A DNA stretch of 64,000 bases from Streptomyces sp. S.PNR 29 (GTDB taxonomy: Bacteria; Actinomycetota; Actinomycetes; Streptomycetales; Streptomycetaceae), in contig NZ_JANUQM010000016.1 of NCBI RefSeq assembly GCF_030386795.1, forward strand, positions 93,298 to 157,297. The letters are read 5' to 3'. This document shows positions 8,934-17,488 of the stretch, piece by piece. The translations under genes were made by a program, and so were the position numbers. The stretch's first letter is position 1. Every line of letters begins with the position of its first letter. The notes below the pieces were generated by a model, which worked only from the letters and a program-made list of their open reading frames with translations, ran no database searches and was not told where the DNA came from.

Positions 8934-9033
8934 TGCCCGATCCTCGGCCCCCGCTCAAGAGGTCCCCGACTCCCCCGCTCGCAGGCCCGGACTCCCCGCT
9001 CGAAAGCCCCGACTCCCCCGCGCAAAGGCTCCG

Positions 9034-10110
9034 ATGACGCTTCCTCCCCAGCCGCTTCCCGTAGGTAAGCCGCCGTCTCCGCATTCGCAACCCGCCGTTG
9101 GTGCGGTGGGGAGAGCCTCTCAGGACGTGACAGCGGTACACCTCCCCGACAGCCCTCCGGGACGACTCCCCCGGCTTTCCCGTCGTGTCCCGGTCCGCAA
9201 GATCCTCTGCCTTCTGCCGCTCCTGCTCGTCACCGTGGTCGCGGTGCAGCACCGGTCCGTGCTCGCCGCGGGCTTCGCCCATCTGGGCACCGCCGAGTGG
9301 CCATGGCTGCTCGCGGCGGCCGGTGCGACCTGTCTGACCTGGGTCGCCGCCGCGTGCACCCGGCAGGGCGCGGTCGTCGAGCGGCTGCCCAGACGGCGGC
9401 TGCTCGCCACGCAGTTCGCGGCGGGGGCGGCCAACCACCTGCTGCCGACCGGGCTGGGCGCGAGCGCGGTCAACCTGCGGTTCATGACGGTGTGCGGGCT
9501 GCCGCTCGCCCGCTCGTCGGCCGCCCTCGCGCTGTATCTGCTGGCGGAGAGCATCGGCCGGCTGGCTCTGCTGGGCGCGCTGCTCGTCGCCTTCCCCGGC
9601 GCGCTGCGGCTCGGCGTCCTCCTGCCCGAAGGGGCGCTCGGCCCGCTGCTGCTGGCCGCCGGCCTGGTGCTGCTCGTGGCGGCGGGCACGCTGGCGTGCG
9701 TACGGCGGCTGCGGACGGCTGCGCTCTCCTTCCTGCGCACGGCGCTCGGCGAGGCCCGCTCGGTGCACACCCGTCCGTCCCGGGCGCTGGCGCTGTGGGG
9801 TGGTTCGCTCGCCTTCCCCGCGCTGCAGGCCTCCGTGCTGGTCCTGGTCGGGCTGGCCCTGGGTCTGCAGGTGCCGCCCGCACACATGGCGGTGGCGTAC
9901 CTGGCGGCGACGGTCGCCGTGGCGCTGGTGCCCACGCCGGGCGGGGTCGGCTCGGTGGAGGCGGCGCTGGTCGTGGCGCTGGTGGCGGCGGGCGGCCCGG
10001 CGGCCGTGGCCACGGCGGTGGTCCTCGCCTTCCGGATCATGACGGTGTGGCTTCCGCTGCTGCCGGGGGCGTTGACGCTGGGGGCGCTGGTACGGCTGAA
10101 GGTCATCTGA
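9034..10110 (+). CDS. Lysylphosphatidylglycerol synthase/flippase-like (UPF0104) membrane protein
   Basis: A polytopic membrane protein of 358 residues with about seven to eight hydrophobic helices. Landmarks of the lysylphosphatidylglycerol-synthase TM / AglD family are present: the loop GAANHLLPTGLGASAVNLRFM in the first half and VALVPTPGGVGSVEAALV in the second. Bacterial members are usually predicted flippases or of unknown function, and there is no C-terminal aminoacyl transferase domain. ATG 9034 has AAAGG upstream; GTG 9127 is an alternative that removes a Pro-rich N-terminus. It is divergent from the SoxR-type ABC exporter. Confidence 0.75.
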   Translation: MTLPPQPLPVGKPPSPHSQPAVGAVGRASQDVTAVHLPDSPPGRLPRLSRRVPVRKILCLLPLLLVTVVAVQHRSVLAAGFAHLGTAEWPWLLAAAGATCLTWVAAACTRQGAVVERLPRRRLLATQFAAGAANHLLPTGLGASAVNLRFMTVCGLPLARSSAALALYLLAESIGRLALLGALLVAFPGALRLGVLLPEGALGPLLLAAGLVLLVAAGTLACVRRLRTAALSFLRTALGEARSVHTRPSRALALWGGSLAFPALQASVLVLVGLALGLQVPPAHMAVAYLAATVAVALVPTPGGVGSVEAALVVALVAAGGPAAVATAVVLAFRIMTVWLPLLPGALTLGALVRLKVI

Positions 10111-10121
10111 CCCGCGGCCCT

Positions 10122-10430
10122 CACCGGACATCACCAGGGCGGTGCCGGCCCGGGAGGCGTTCACGATGGGCCTCGCCAACCGGGTCGTGCCCACCGGTAC
10201 CGCCCGTACCGAGGCCGAGGAGCCGGCCGCCGCGATCGCCCGGTTCCCCCAGTCCTGCCTGCGCTCCGACCGCGCCTCCGTGCTCGACCAGGAGGGGCTG
10301 GACGAGGAGACGGCGCTGCGGAGCGAACTCCGGCACGGCATGGGCGTGTTGGCCGAGAGCTGGAAGGGGCCGCCCGGTTCGCCTGCGGTGCCGGGCGGCA
10401 CGGGTCGTTCACGGACGGGTCAGCCCCACC
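10122..10430 (+). pseudogene. Enoyl-CoA hydratase/isomerase remnant (C-terminal fragment, frameshifted)
   Basis: Reading from about 10125 gives TRAVPAREAFTMGLANRVVP, the typical crotonase-family segment LTGRxVxAxEAxxxGLVNRVVP, continuing through AAAIARFPQSCLRSDRASVLD to ESWKG near 10369. A shift of one frame then gives ARFACGAGRHGSFTDG, the usual C-terminal ending of these enzymes. The N-terminal two thirds (oxyanion-hole region) is missing, so this is a decayed 3' fragment left directly after the flippase-like gene. Confidence 0.7.
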
Positions 10431-10439
10431 GCGTGCGTC

Positions 10440-11648
10440 TCAGCCGACCGTGACGCGCACCGGCCCGCCCTCGGGGTCGACGCGGGGTGTCCAGCGTGCC
10501 GACAGGGTCAGGGTGCGGTTCGGAACGGCGGAGAGCAACGGTTGGCGGTGCAGCCGGCTGCCGTCCTGGGTGACGTACAGGACCGGGCTGCGCAGCGGGG
10601 TCGCCGTGCGCAGGACGTACGGCCTGCGCACGGCCGGGGTGACACGGTTGGGGGCGATCCAGCGCAGGGGCGGGTCCACGAGCAGCGGAACGCCGACGGG
10701 CCAGCGCGCCTGCGCGAGCCACTCCCGTACGGCGGCTGCCGCGTGCGCACCCTCGCGGGTGGCCGTGGCCGCGCTTTCCACGGCGTGCAGCATGCTGCCG
10801 ACGGCGAACACACCCGGGTGCGAGGTGCGCAGGGCGCCGTCGACCGCGGGGCCGCGGGTGCCGGAGTCGAGGGTGAGTCCGCCGCGCCGGGCCAGCTCGT
10901 GGTCGGGCATGAAGTCGCCCGTGAACACGACGGTGTCGCAGCGCAGGGTCGCCGCACGGCCGTCGCGGTGGCGGACGCGCACACCCGAGAGCCGTCCGTG
11001 GCCGAGGAGTTCGGTGACGGTGGTGTCGGTGAGGAGGGGCACGCGGCGACGGAGCCGGGCGTCCAGGGCACGGGCGGGTGCCGTCTGGGCGCAGGGCAGC
11101 TCCGTGACCAGGGCGACGACCTCGGCTCCGGCGGCCCGTACGGTGTCGGCGGCGGCGTAGGAGACGTCCTCCGCGCCGACGACCACCGCGCGGGTACCGA
11201 TCCGCTGCCGGTACAGATGCACGGCCTGCTGGAGCTCTCCGGTGGTGTAGACGCCGGCGGGCCGGGTGCCGGGTACCAGGCGGGCGGCGCGGGGGCGTTC
11301 GCGGGCGCCGGTGGCCAGGACGACCGCCCTGGCCTCGATGGTCTCGGGGCCGGCCGGGCCGACGGTGGTGAGCACGAGCGGGCCCGCCCAGTCGAGGGCG
11401 GTCACTCCCGTCCGTACGACGGCTCCGGTGCGTACCGCCGCACCGGCGAGCAGACGGGCGTACGCCGGACCGGTCAGCGGACGCAGCCACGTGCCGAAGC
11501 CCCCGTGCGCGCAGTGCCTCGGCACTCCCCCGGCCTGCTGCTCCCGCTCCAGGACCTCGACACGGGTCCCGTCGGCGGCCAGCCGGGACGCGGCGGCGAG
11601 TCCGGCGGGACCGGCGCCGATCACCAGGACGTCGACCTGACGGGTCAT
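10440..11648 (-). CDS. FAD-dependent pyridine-nucleotide oxidoreductase, partner of glycerol-3-phosphate dehydrogenase-like protein
   Basis: A 402-residue flavoprotein. It has an N-terminal Rossmann FAD motif VLVIGAGPAGLAAA (residues 7-20), a second nucleotide-binding region (RAVVVGAEDVSYAAADTV), and a C-terminal FAD motif in HPGVFAVGSM. It starts at ATG 11648 with ATGA overlap of the preceding gene's stop and is the third gene of the operon. In Thermotoga and firmicutes a similar oxidoreductase sits beside a BFD-containing glycerol-3-phosphate dehydrogenase and a DUF1667 protein; by analogy this subunit would pass electrons between the dehydrogenase and NAD(P) or another acceptor. No DUF1667 gene is present. 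The last ~80 residues (from PPLRWIAPNRVTPA) may be an added beta domain. Confidence 0.75.
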   Translation of the reverse strand: MTRQVDVLVIGAGPAGLAAASRLAADGTRVEVLEREQQAGGVPRHCAHGGFGTWLRPLTGPAYARLLAGAAVRTGAVVRTGVTALDWAGPLVLTTVGPAGPETIEARAVVLATGARERPRAARLVPGTRPAGVYTTGELQQAVHLYRQRIGTRAVVVGAEDVSYAAADTVRAAGAEVVALVTELPCAQTAPARALDARLRRRVPLLTDTTVTELLGHGRLSGVRVRHRDGRAATLRCDTVVFTGDFMPDHELARRGGLTLDSGTRGPAVDGALRTSHPGVFAVGSMLHAVESAATATREGAHAAAAVREWLAQARWPVGVPLLVDPPLRWIAPNRVTPAVRRPYVLRTATPLRSPVLYVTQDGSRLHRQPLLSAVPNRTLTLSARWTPRVDPEGGPVRVTVG

Positions 11649-13048
11649 GCCCGCGCCTCCTCGAACAGCGCCCGGACCGCCGCCCCGCAGGAGAAGCCCT
11701 GGCAGCGGCCCGCCCGCGCCCGGGTGCGGCGGCGCAGCCCGTCCAGGGTGCGCGGCGGGATCGTACTGGCGAGGGCGTCGCGGATCTCTCCGCGGGAGAC
11801 GCGCTCGCAGTGGCAGACGAGGGTGCCGTACTCCGGATCCCCGGCGATGAGCTCGTGCCGCTGGTACGGGCGGGGGAAGGCGTCGCCGATGTTCGGCATG
11901 CGCACCGGCTCCAGTTCCCGCGCCGGGCCCGGGTCCAGCCCGGAGTCGGTGAGCAGGCCGGTGACGTGGGCGGCGATGGCGAGGGAGGCGGTCAGGCCGG
12001 TGGAGCGGATGCCGCCGACCGTGACGTAGGCCTGGCCGGGATGAGCGGCGATCTTGTAGTCGTCGTGCTCGGTGGCGGCCCGCAGCCCCGCGTAGACGGC
12101 GGTGACCTCCTCGTCGAGCAGCTCGGGCAGGATGCGGCGGCCCTTCTCCCGCAGCAGCGCGAGACCGTCGGCGGTCGAGCCGGTGGCGTGCTTGTCGTCC
12201 AGGTCCTCGGCGGTGGGGCCGAGCAGCACGTTGCCGTGGACGGTGGGGGCGACCAGGACGCCCTTGCCGAGGGAGGTGGGAACGGGCAGCAGGATGTGGC
12301 GGACCAGGCCGCGGGCGAGCTTGTCGTAGACGATCAGCTGGCCGCGGCGCGGGGTGACGGTGAAGTCGTGGTGGCCGAGCTGCCGGTCGAGCGTGTCGGC
12401 GTGCAGTCCGGCCGTGTTGACCAGCCATCGGGCGCGCAGGGTGCCCCGTGAGGTGGCGAGGACGTGCGTGTCGTTCTGACGGCTCACCCGGTGTACGGGG
12501 GAGTCGAGGTGGAGGTGGACTCCGTGGCGGACCGCCTGGGTGGCGTACGCCAGGGTCGTCGTCCAGGGGCAGACGATGCTCTCGCCGGGGACGTGCAGGG
12601 CGCCGAGGGCGCCGGGGCCGAGGTGGGGTTCGTGCGCGTACGCCTCGTCGGCGCCCATGATGCGCGTCGCGTGGTACTCGTTGCGCTCGGCCTTCTCCGC
12701 GAGGCGGGGCAGCGCGGCCAGCTGTTCCTCGTCCCAGGCCACGAGCAGCGCGCCGACCGGTTCGACCGGGATGCCCGACTCGGCGGCGTAGGCGGCCAGT
12801 GCGCGGGCGCCCTCGCGGACCAGCCGCGCCTCCAGTGAGCCGGGGGTCGCGTCGAACCCGGTGTGCAGGATGGCGGTGTTGGCCTTCGAGGTGCCCTGGC
12901 CGACGTCGTCCTGCGCCTCCACGAGGGCGACACGCAGCCGGGGGTGGCGGGCGAGGGCGCGGGCGGTCGCGCAGCCGACGACACCGGCGCCGACGATCGC
13001 CACGTCGTACGGCTCCGGCGGCAGCGGTCCTCGGGCCGTGACCGTCAT
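11645..13048 (-). CDS. Glycerol-3-phosphate dehydrogenase-like FAD oxidoreductase with BFD [2Fe-2S] domain
   Basis: A 467-residue DAO-fold flavoprotein: FAD motif DVAIVGAGVVGCATARAL at residues 15-32, followed by GQGTSKANTAILHTGF typical of glycerol-3-phosphate dehydrogenases with a C-terminal iron-sulfur domain. The C-terminus is a BFD-like domain whose four cysteines appear in CHCERVSRGEI and GRCQGFSC. The expected reaction is oxidation of sn-glycerol 3-phosphate to dihydroxyacetone phosphate, although related enzymes act on other 2-hydroxyacids and polyol phosphates. The gene overlaps both neighbours by ATGA junctions (13048/13045 and 11648/11645), so the three proteins are translationally coupled and probably form a complex. 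Confidence 0.8.
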   Translation of the reverse strand: MTVTARGPLPPEPYDVAIVGAGVVGCATARALARHPRLRVALVEAQDDVGQGTSKANTAILHTGFDATPGSLEARLVREGARALAAYAAESGIPVEPVGALLVAWDEEQLAALPRLAEKAERNEYHATRIMGADEAYAHEPHLGPGALGALHVPGESIVCPWTTTLAYATQAVRHGVHLHLDSPVHRVSRQNDTHVLATSRGTLRARWLVNTAGLHADTLDRQLGHHDFTVTPRRGQLIVYDKLARGLVRHILLPVPTSLGKGVLVAPTVHGNVLLGPTAEDLDDKHATGSTADGLALLREKGRRILPELLDEEVTAVYAGLRAATEHDDYKIAAHPGQAYVTVGGIRSTGLTASLAIAAHVTGLLTDSGLDPGPARELEPVRMPNIGDAFPRPYQRHELIAGDPEYGTLVCHCERVSRGEIRDALASTIPPRTLDGLRRRTRARAGRCQGFSCGAAVRALFEEARA

Positions 13049-14484
13049 ACGGGCGTCCGGTCGAGCAGGGCGGTGACCGCGGAGCGGAACGCGGCCAGAC
13101 GCTCGGCGGCCTCGTCGGCGCCGATTCTGGGCTCGTGGACCGCGGACGGCTTGCCGTCGGGCAGCGCCTCGGCCACCGTCAGCCCCGGCTCCGCGCCCAG
13201 CCGGGCCAGGGCTCCGGCGCCGAGCGCGGTGGCGTCCGGCAGCTCGGACACCTCGACGGGGCGTTGCAGCAGGTCGGCCTGGGTCTGCATGAGCAGCGCG
13301 GAGCGGGTCAGGCCGCCGTCGACGCGCAGGGTGACCAGCGCCTCGCCCAGGTCGGCCGCGGCGGCCTCGGCCAGTTCGGCGACCTGGGCGGCCAGCCCCT
13401 CGCACAGGGCGCGGACCAGGTGCCCGGGGGTGGTGTCGAGGCCCAGGCCGGTGAGGGAACCGCGCAGGTCGCCGCGCCACCAGGGGGCGGCGAGCCCGGC
13501 CAGTGCCGGTACGAAGGTGACGCCGCCGCTGTCGGGCACGGAACCGCCCACCGTGTCGAGGTCGGCGGGGCCCTGGATGACGCCGAGGCCGGTGAGCCAG
13601 CGCACGGCGGAGGCGGCCGTGTACACCTGACCGTCGAGGCAGTAGCTGGTGCGTCCGGCGAGCCGCCAGGCCACGCAGCTGACCAGGCCGGAGGTGCCGC
13701 GCCGGGGCGCGCCGCCGGTGGGAGCGAGGAGGAAGGCGCCGGTGCCGTAGGTGCACTTGGCGCCGCCGGGTGCCGTGATGCGCTGGGCCAGCAGGGCGGC
13801 CTGCTGGTCGACGGCGAGGCCGGTGAGCGGGATCTCGGGGCCGAAGGCAGTGGTCGTACCGACCAACTGCGCGTTGTCCACGACGTCCGGGAGCCGTTCG
13901 CCGGACAGGCCGTACAGGTCGAGTGCGCGCGGTGACCATTGCGCGTGGTCGAGGTCGAGGAGCTGGGTGCGGCCGGCGGTGGCGGCGTCGGTGACGTACG
14001 CGCCGGTGAGCCGGTGGATCAGCCAGACGTCGCTGGTGGTGACGACTCCTTCGCGGGTGAGGTGCCGTCGAATCCAGGCCATCTTCGGCGCGGCGAAGTA
14101 CGGGTCCAGGGGAAGGCCGGTCAGCTGCCGTAACTCGGCCGCGGCTGGGGCGAGTTCGGTACACACCGGCTCGGCGCGGCGGTCCTGCCAGACGAGGGCG
14201 TCGGTCAGCGGGCGTCCGGTGTCCGGGTCCCAGGCGAGGACGGTCTCGCCCTGGTTGGCGAGACCCAGCGCCATGACGGGCTCGCCCGCCTCGGCGAGGG
14301 CGCGGCTCCCGGCGTCGACCACCGAGCGGTACAGCTCCTCCGGGTCGGCCTCCACCCGGCCACCGGGCAGGTGACGGGGATGGACGGCGGCGAACCCGCT
14401 GCCGAGGACGCCGCGTTCCGGGCAGACGACCAGGGCCTTGGTGCCGGACGTGCCCTGGTCGACGGCGAGCACCGGACCCCTCAT
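13045..14484 (-). CDS. FGGY-family carbohydrate kinase, glycerol kinase-like
   Basis: A 479-residue FGGY kinase with the phosphate-1 loop LAVDQGTSGTKALV at the N-terminus, QGETVLAWDPDTGRPL and WQDRR as in glycerol kinases, phosphate-2 loop CTYGTGAFLL, and adenosine motif VDGGLTRSALLMQ. It would phosphorylate glycerol or a related polyol to feed the downstream dehydrogenase-like flavoprotein. ATG 14484 is preceded by GGGAGG at six-base spacing. First gene of a three-gene operon; a GlpR-like palindrome lies about 105 bases upstream. The exact substrate is inferred from the neighbour, and other polyols are possible. Confidence 0.8.
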   Translation of the reverse strand: MRGPVLAVDQGTSGTKALVVCPERGVLGSGFAAVHPRHLPGGRVEADPEELYRSVVDAGSRALAEAGEPVMALGLANQGETVLAWDPDTGRPLTDALVWQDRRAEPVCTELAPAAAELRQLTGLPLDPYFAAPKMAWIRRHLTREGVVTTSDVWLIHRLTGAYVTDAATAGRTQLLDLDHAQWSPRALDLYGLSGERLPDVVDNAQLVGTTTAFGPEIPLTGLAVDQQAALLAQRITAPGGAKCTYGTGAFLLAPTGGAPRRGTSGLVSCVAWRLAGRTSYCLDGQVYTAASAVRWLTGLGVIQGPADLDTVGGSVPDSGGVTFVPALAGLAAPWWRGDLRGSLTGLGLDTTPGHLVRALCEGLAAQVAELAEAAAADLGEALVTLRVDGGLTRSALLMQTQADLLQRPVEVSELPDATALGAGALARLGAEPGLTVAEALPDGKPSAVHEPRIGADEAAERLAAFRSAVTALLDRTPV

Positions 14485-14576
14485 CGCGTCCCTCCCGCTG
14501 GGTGATCACTGCCGCGCCAGCCTGCCGCCGGCGAGCACGCCGCGTCAAGCGGCGCTGACGCACGGTACGCCCGTCT

Positions 14577-14602
14577 GCTCGTAACGGAGTTCGAAAACGA
14601 GC
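14577..14602 (-). promoter_or_regulatory. Candidate GlpR/DeoR-type operator
   Basis: GCTCGT (14577-14582) and ACGAGC (14597-14602) form a perfect 6-bp dyad, and GTTCGAAAACGAGC (14589-14602) matches 12 of 14 positions of the E. coli GlpR core GTTCGATAACGAAC. It lies upstream of the glycerol-type kinase operon and also between that operon and the rightward gene at 14744. The regulator gene is not in this window. Confidence 0.45.
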
Positions 14603-14743
14603 CGGAAAACGGCGGAGATCCGGAACCTCCGCCTCTATAGTGGCCGACCGACCGAGCGCGCGACTCCTCAACTGCCGCCCAGAGGAGGGCTGTTTGTTAC
14701 TCCACCCTGTCGTCCTGCCCGGTCCGCTCCCGGGAGCGGACGG

Positions 14744-15727
14744 GTGATGGCGAGAGAAGGAGCACGACCCGCGTACGATCCCGCCGGCCACGACGCCGCG
14801 CTGCGCGCCGCCTTGCAGGAGGTGCGGGCGGGGCGCTGGATGTCGATGCGCACCCTGCTCGACCAGACCACGACCTGGTGGCAGTGGACGCAGCGCACCC
14901 AGATCCTGGCGGCCGCGGCCGCCGGCACCGATGTGGTGCGGGCCTGGCTCAGGGAGGAGCCGCACAGCGTCCCGGCCACCGTGATGCACGCCCGGGTCGC
15001 GGTGGAACGCGCGTTACGGGCCCACCGCGAGCACCATCGCCACACCCACGAGCTGTGGCAGGAGGCGTGGCACGCGAGCGACGCGGCGACACGGGCCGCG
15101 CCGCACGACCCGGTGCCGTGGGTGTGTCTGCTGGCGCTGGCCCGACTGGACCCGGCGCAGCGCTGGGAGGAGCACCGGGTGGCACCGCCGGAGCCGATGC
15201 TTCCGGCGGGCCCGTGGGGACTGCTGGCCCAGGCCGGCAAGCGCGATCCGTACAACCGCGAGGCCCATCACCGGATGCTGCAGTTCCTGTACGCCCGCGG
15301 GACCTCGGGCCGGCTGGCGGAGGCGGCGGGCTACGCGCACTGGGCGGCCGATTCGGCCCCGCCGGGTTCCGCCCTGCACGTCCTTCCGCTGTACGTGCGG
15401 GTCGAGCGCTACCGCCGCTCGGGTGGTCGGGACGCCGCCCTCGACCTGCACTGGGTCGCCGAGGACGCCACCCGTGAGGCACGCCGGGCGTTCCACTCCT
15501 GGTTCGAGCTCAGCACGCCGGCCGAGCGTTCCCTGCCGGACCTCAACCACCTGGCCCACGCGCTGTGGGGCGCGCTGCAGTTTCCCGAGGCGGCCCGGGT
15601 CTTCGACGCGCTCGGCCCGTACTACACGCCCCTGCCGTGGGCCTACCGCGCCGCCGATCCGGGCGATCTCGCCCAGGCCGCGGGGGTCTTCCTGCAGGCC
15701 CGCAGCAGGTCCGCCGCCCGCCGCTGA
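14744..15727 (+). CDS. Hypothetical TPR-like alpha-helical protein
   Basis: I do not recognise a named family. The ~327-residue product is almost entirely alpha-helical with regularly spaced Trp, Ala and Leu (WQWTQRTQILAAAAAG, LWQEAWHASDAATRAAPHDPVPW, NHLAHALWGALQFPEAARVFDALG), resembling degenerate TPR or Sel1-like repeats. There is no signal peptide or membrane segment, so it is probably cytosolic. GTG 14744 or ATG 14747 are both preceded by GGGAG. It is followed after 67 bases by an amino-acid permease gene with its own palindrome and ribosome site. Confidence 0.65.
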   Translation: MMAREGARPAYDPAGHDAALRAALQEVRAGRWMSMRTLLDQTTTWWQWTQRTQILAAAAAGTDVVRAWLREEPHSVPATVMHARVAVERALRAHREHHRHTHELWQEAWHASDAATRAAPHDPVPWVCLLALARLDPAQRWEEHRVAPPEPMLPAGPWGLLAQAGKRDPYNREAHHRMLQFLYARGTSGRLAEAAGYAHWAADSAPPGSALHVLPLYVRVERYRRSGGRDAALDLHWVAEDATREARRAFHSWFELSTPAERSLPDLNHLAHALWGALQFPEAARVFDALGPYYTPLPWAYRAADPGDLAQAAGVFLQARSRSAARR

Positions 15728-15759
15728 CGCGGACCGGCCCTGCGCTGCCGTCAATCCTT

Positions 15760-15773
15760 TTGATACGAATCAA
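15760..15773 (+). promoter_or_regulatory. Palindromic operator candidate before the permease gene
   Basis: TTGAT-ACGA-ATCAA is a perfect 5-bp-arm palindrome in an unusually AT-rich patch (15752-15782), 22 bases before the permease start and overlapping the expected leader. Its position suits a repressor site; no regulator gene is adjacent. Confidence 0.4.
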
Positions 15774-15794
15774 CCCTTTTCTGGAGGTTTCCGC

Positions 15795-17303
15795 ATGTCT
15801 CCGACTCCGGCCCACCACGACGAGGAACAGCGCCTGCGCGAACTCGGCTACCGGCCAGTGCTCGCCCGCCGGATGGGCGGCTTCGGCAACTTCGCGATCA
15901 GCTTCTCGGTGATCTCGATCCTGTCGGGCTGCATGACCCTGTACGGCTTCGGCCTCGGCACGGGCGGTCCCGCCGTGATGCTGTGGGGCTGGGCGGGCGT
16001 CGGCCTGTTCGTGCTGTGCGTGGGGCTCGCACTGGCGGAGGTCACCAGCGCCTATCCCACGTCGGGCGCCCTCTATTACATGGCCGACCGGTTAGGGGGC
16101 CGCCGCTGGGGCTGGTACACGGGCTGGCTGAACCTTCTCGGCCTGCTCGGCGCGATCGCCGGGATCGACTACGGCGCCGCCCTGTTCACCGGCGCCTTCC
16201 TGAACCTCCAGTGGGGATTCGCGCCGACGCCGGAGAAGACGATGCTGATCTTCTGCGTCATCCTGCTGCTCCACGCCGTCCTCAACCTCTTCGGCGTGCG
16301 GCTGGTCAGCCTGCTCAACTCCATCAGCGTGTGGTGGCACCTGGCGGGCGTGGCGCTCATCGTCGGCGCACTCGCCGTCGTCCCCGACCACCACCAGTCC
16401 CCGTCCTTCGTCTTCACGACCTTCGTCGACGACACCGGCTGGGACAACCCCCTCTACGTGGCCGCGATCGGCCTGCTGCTCGCGCAGTACACCTTCTCCG
16501 GCTACGACGCCTCCGCCCATCTGTCCGAGGAGACCGCCAACGCCTCGGTGTCCGCCGCGCGTGGCATCGTCCGGTCCATCTGGGTGTCGTGGATCGCGGG
16601 CTTCGTCCTGCTGGCGGGGCTCACCTTCGCCATCCAGGACTACGACGCCACACGCGGCAGCGAGACCGGGGTGCCGCCCGCGCAGATCCTGCTCGACGGC
16701 CTGGGCACCGACGGGGCGAGCGCACTGCTGCTGGTCGTGATCGTCGCCCAGTTGTTCTGCGGCAACGCCGAGGTCGCCGCCGCCAGCCGCATGGTGTTCG
16801 CGTTCAGCCGGGACGGGGCCCTGCCCGGCTCCGACCTGTGGCGCAAGGTCTCCTCCCGCACCCAGACGCCGGTCGCCGCCGTGTGGCTGTCGGTGGCGGT
16901 CGCCTGCGTCCTCGCCCTGCCGTCCCTGTACTCGGCGACGGCGTACGGCGCGGTCACCGCCATCAACGTCATCGGCATCACGCCCGCGTACGCCATCCCC
17001 GTCCTGCTGCGGCTGCGCGCGGGCGACCGCTTCACGCCGGGTCCCTGGAACCTCGGCCGGTGGAGCAAACCGGTCGGCTGGATCGCGGTGGTGTGGGTGT
17101 CGTTCGTCACGGTGCTGTTCTGCCTGCCGCAGTCGTCACCGGTGACGGCCAAGACGATGAACTACGCGTCGGTCGCCCTCGTCGTCGTCCTGGTCCTGGC
17201 CAGTGTGTGGTGGTACGTCGCCCGCCGTTCGTACGGAACGCCCACCACCGCCGCCTACGGATCGGACCAGGAACAGGCCGAACTGGCCGAAGGTATCGTC
17301 TGA
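15795..17303 (+). CDS. Amino-acid permease (APC superfamily, ACT/GABA-permease type)
   Basis: A 502-residue integral membrane protein with about twelve helices. The N-terminal block RRMGGFGNFAISFSVISILSG followed by EVTSAYPTSGALYYMADRLGG is characteristic of the amino acid/choline transporter (ACT, GABA permease) family, with YDASAHLSEETANASVSAARGI in the middle loop and FSRDGALPGS later. It would import an amino acid or amine by cation symport; the substrate is not deducible. ATG 15795 has GGAGG at seven-base spacing. A palindrome just upstream may give substrate-responsive repression. Confidence 0.85.
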   Translation: MSPTPAHHDEEQRLRELGYRPVLARRMGGFGNFAISFSVISILSGCMTLYGFGLGTGGPAVMLWGWAGVGLFVLCVGLALAEVTSAYPTSGALYYMADRLGGRRWGWYTGWLNLLGLLGAIAGIDYGAALFTGAFLNLQWGFAPTPEKTMLIFCVILLLHAVLNLFGVRLVSLLNSISVWWHLAGVALIVGALAVVPDHHQSPSFVFTTFVDDTGWDNPLYVAAIGLLLAQYTFSGYDASAHLSEETANASVSAARGIVRSIWVSWIAGFVLLAGLTFAIQDYDATRGSETGVPPAQILLDGLGTDGASALLLVVIVAQLFCGNAEVAAASRMVFAFSRDGALPGSDLWRKVSSRTQTPVAAVWLSVAVACVLALPSLYSATAYGAVTAINVIGITPAYAIPVLLRLRAGDRFTPGPWNLGRWSKPVGWIAVVWVSFVTVLFCLPQSSPVTAKTMNYASVALVVVLVLASVWWYVARRSYGTPTTAAYGSDQEQAELAEGIV

Positions 17304-17488
17304 GGCCCCGCCGCTCGGTACGAACTCCTGTTCCAGATACGGCAGGATGGTCCCTCGCGCCGGCCGCGCGGCACCGCCGGCCGGCACGGTGGCACATCCC
17401 GGAATCGAGCAGGTGACGACGTGACGACACTTCACATCCGGCCGTCGGCGAGGCACTTCGCCGCAGCTGCACTCCCCGGAGGTGACCG

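Noticed and set aside
10142..10453. A 103-residue open frame as an intact gene
   Set aside because: Its sequence is a crotonase C-terminus missing the catalytic N-terminal part and changing frame before the end, so it is listed as a pseudogene.
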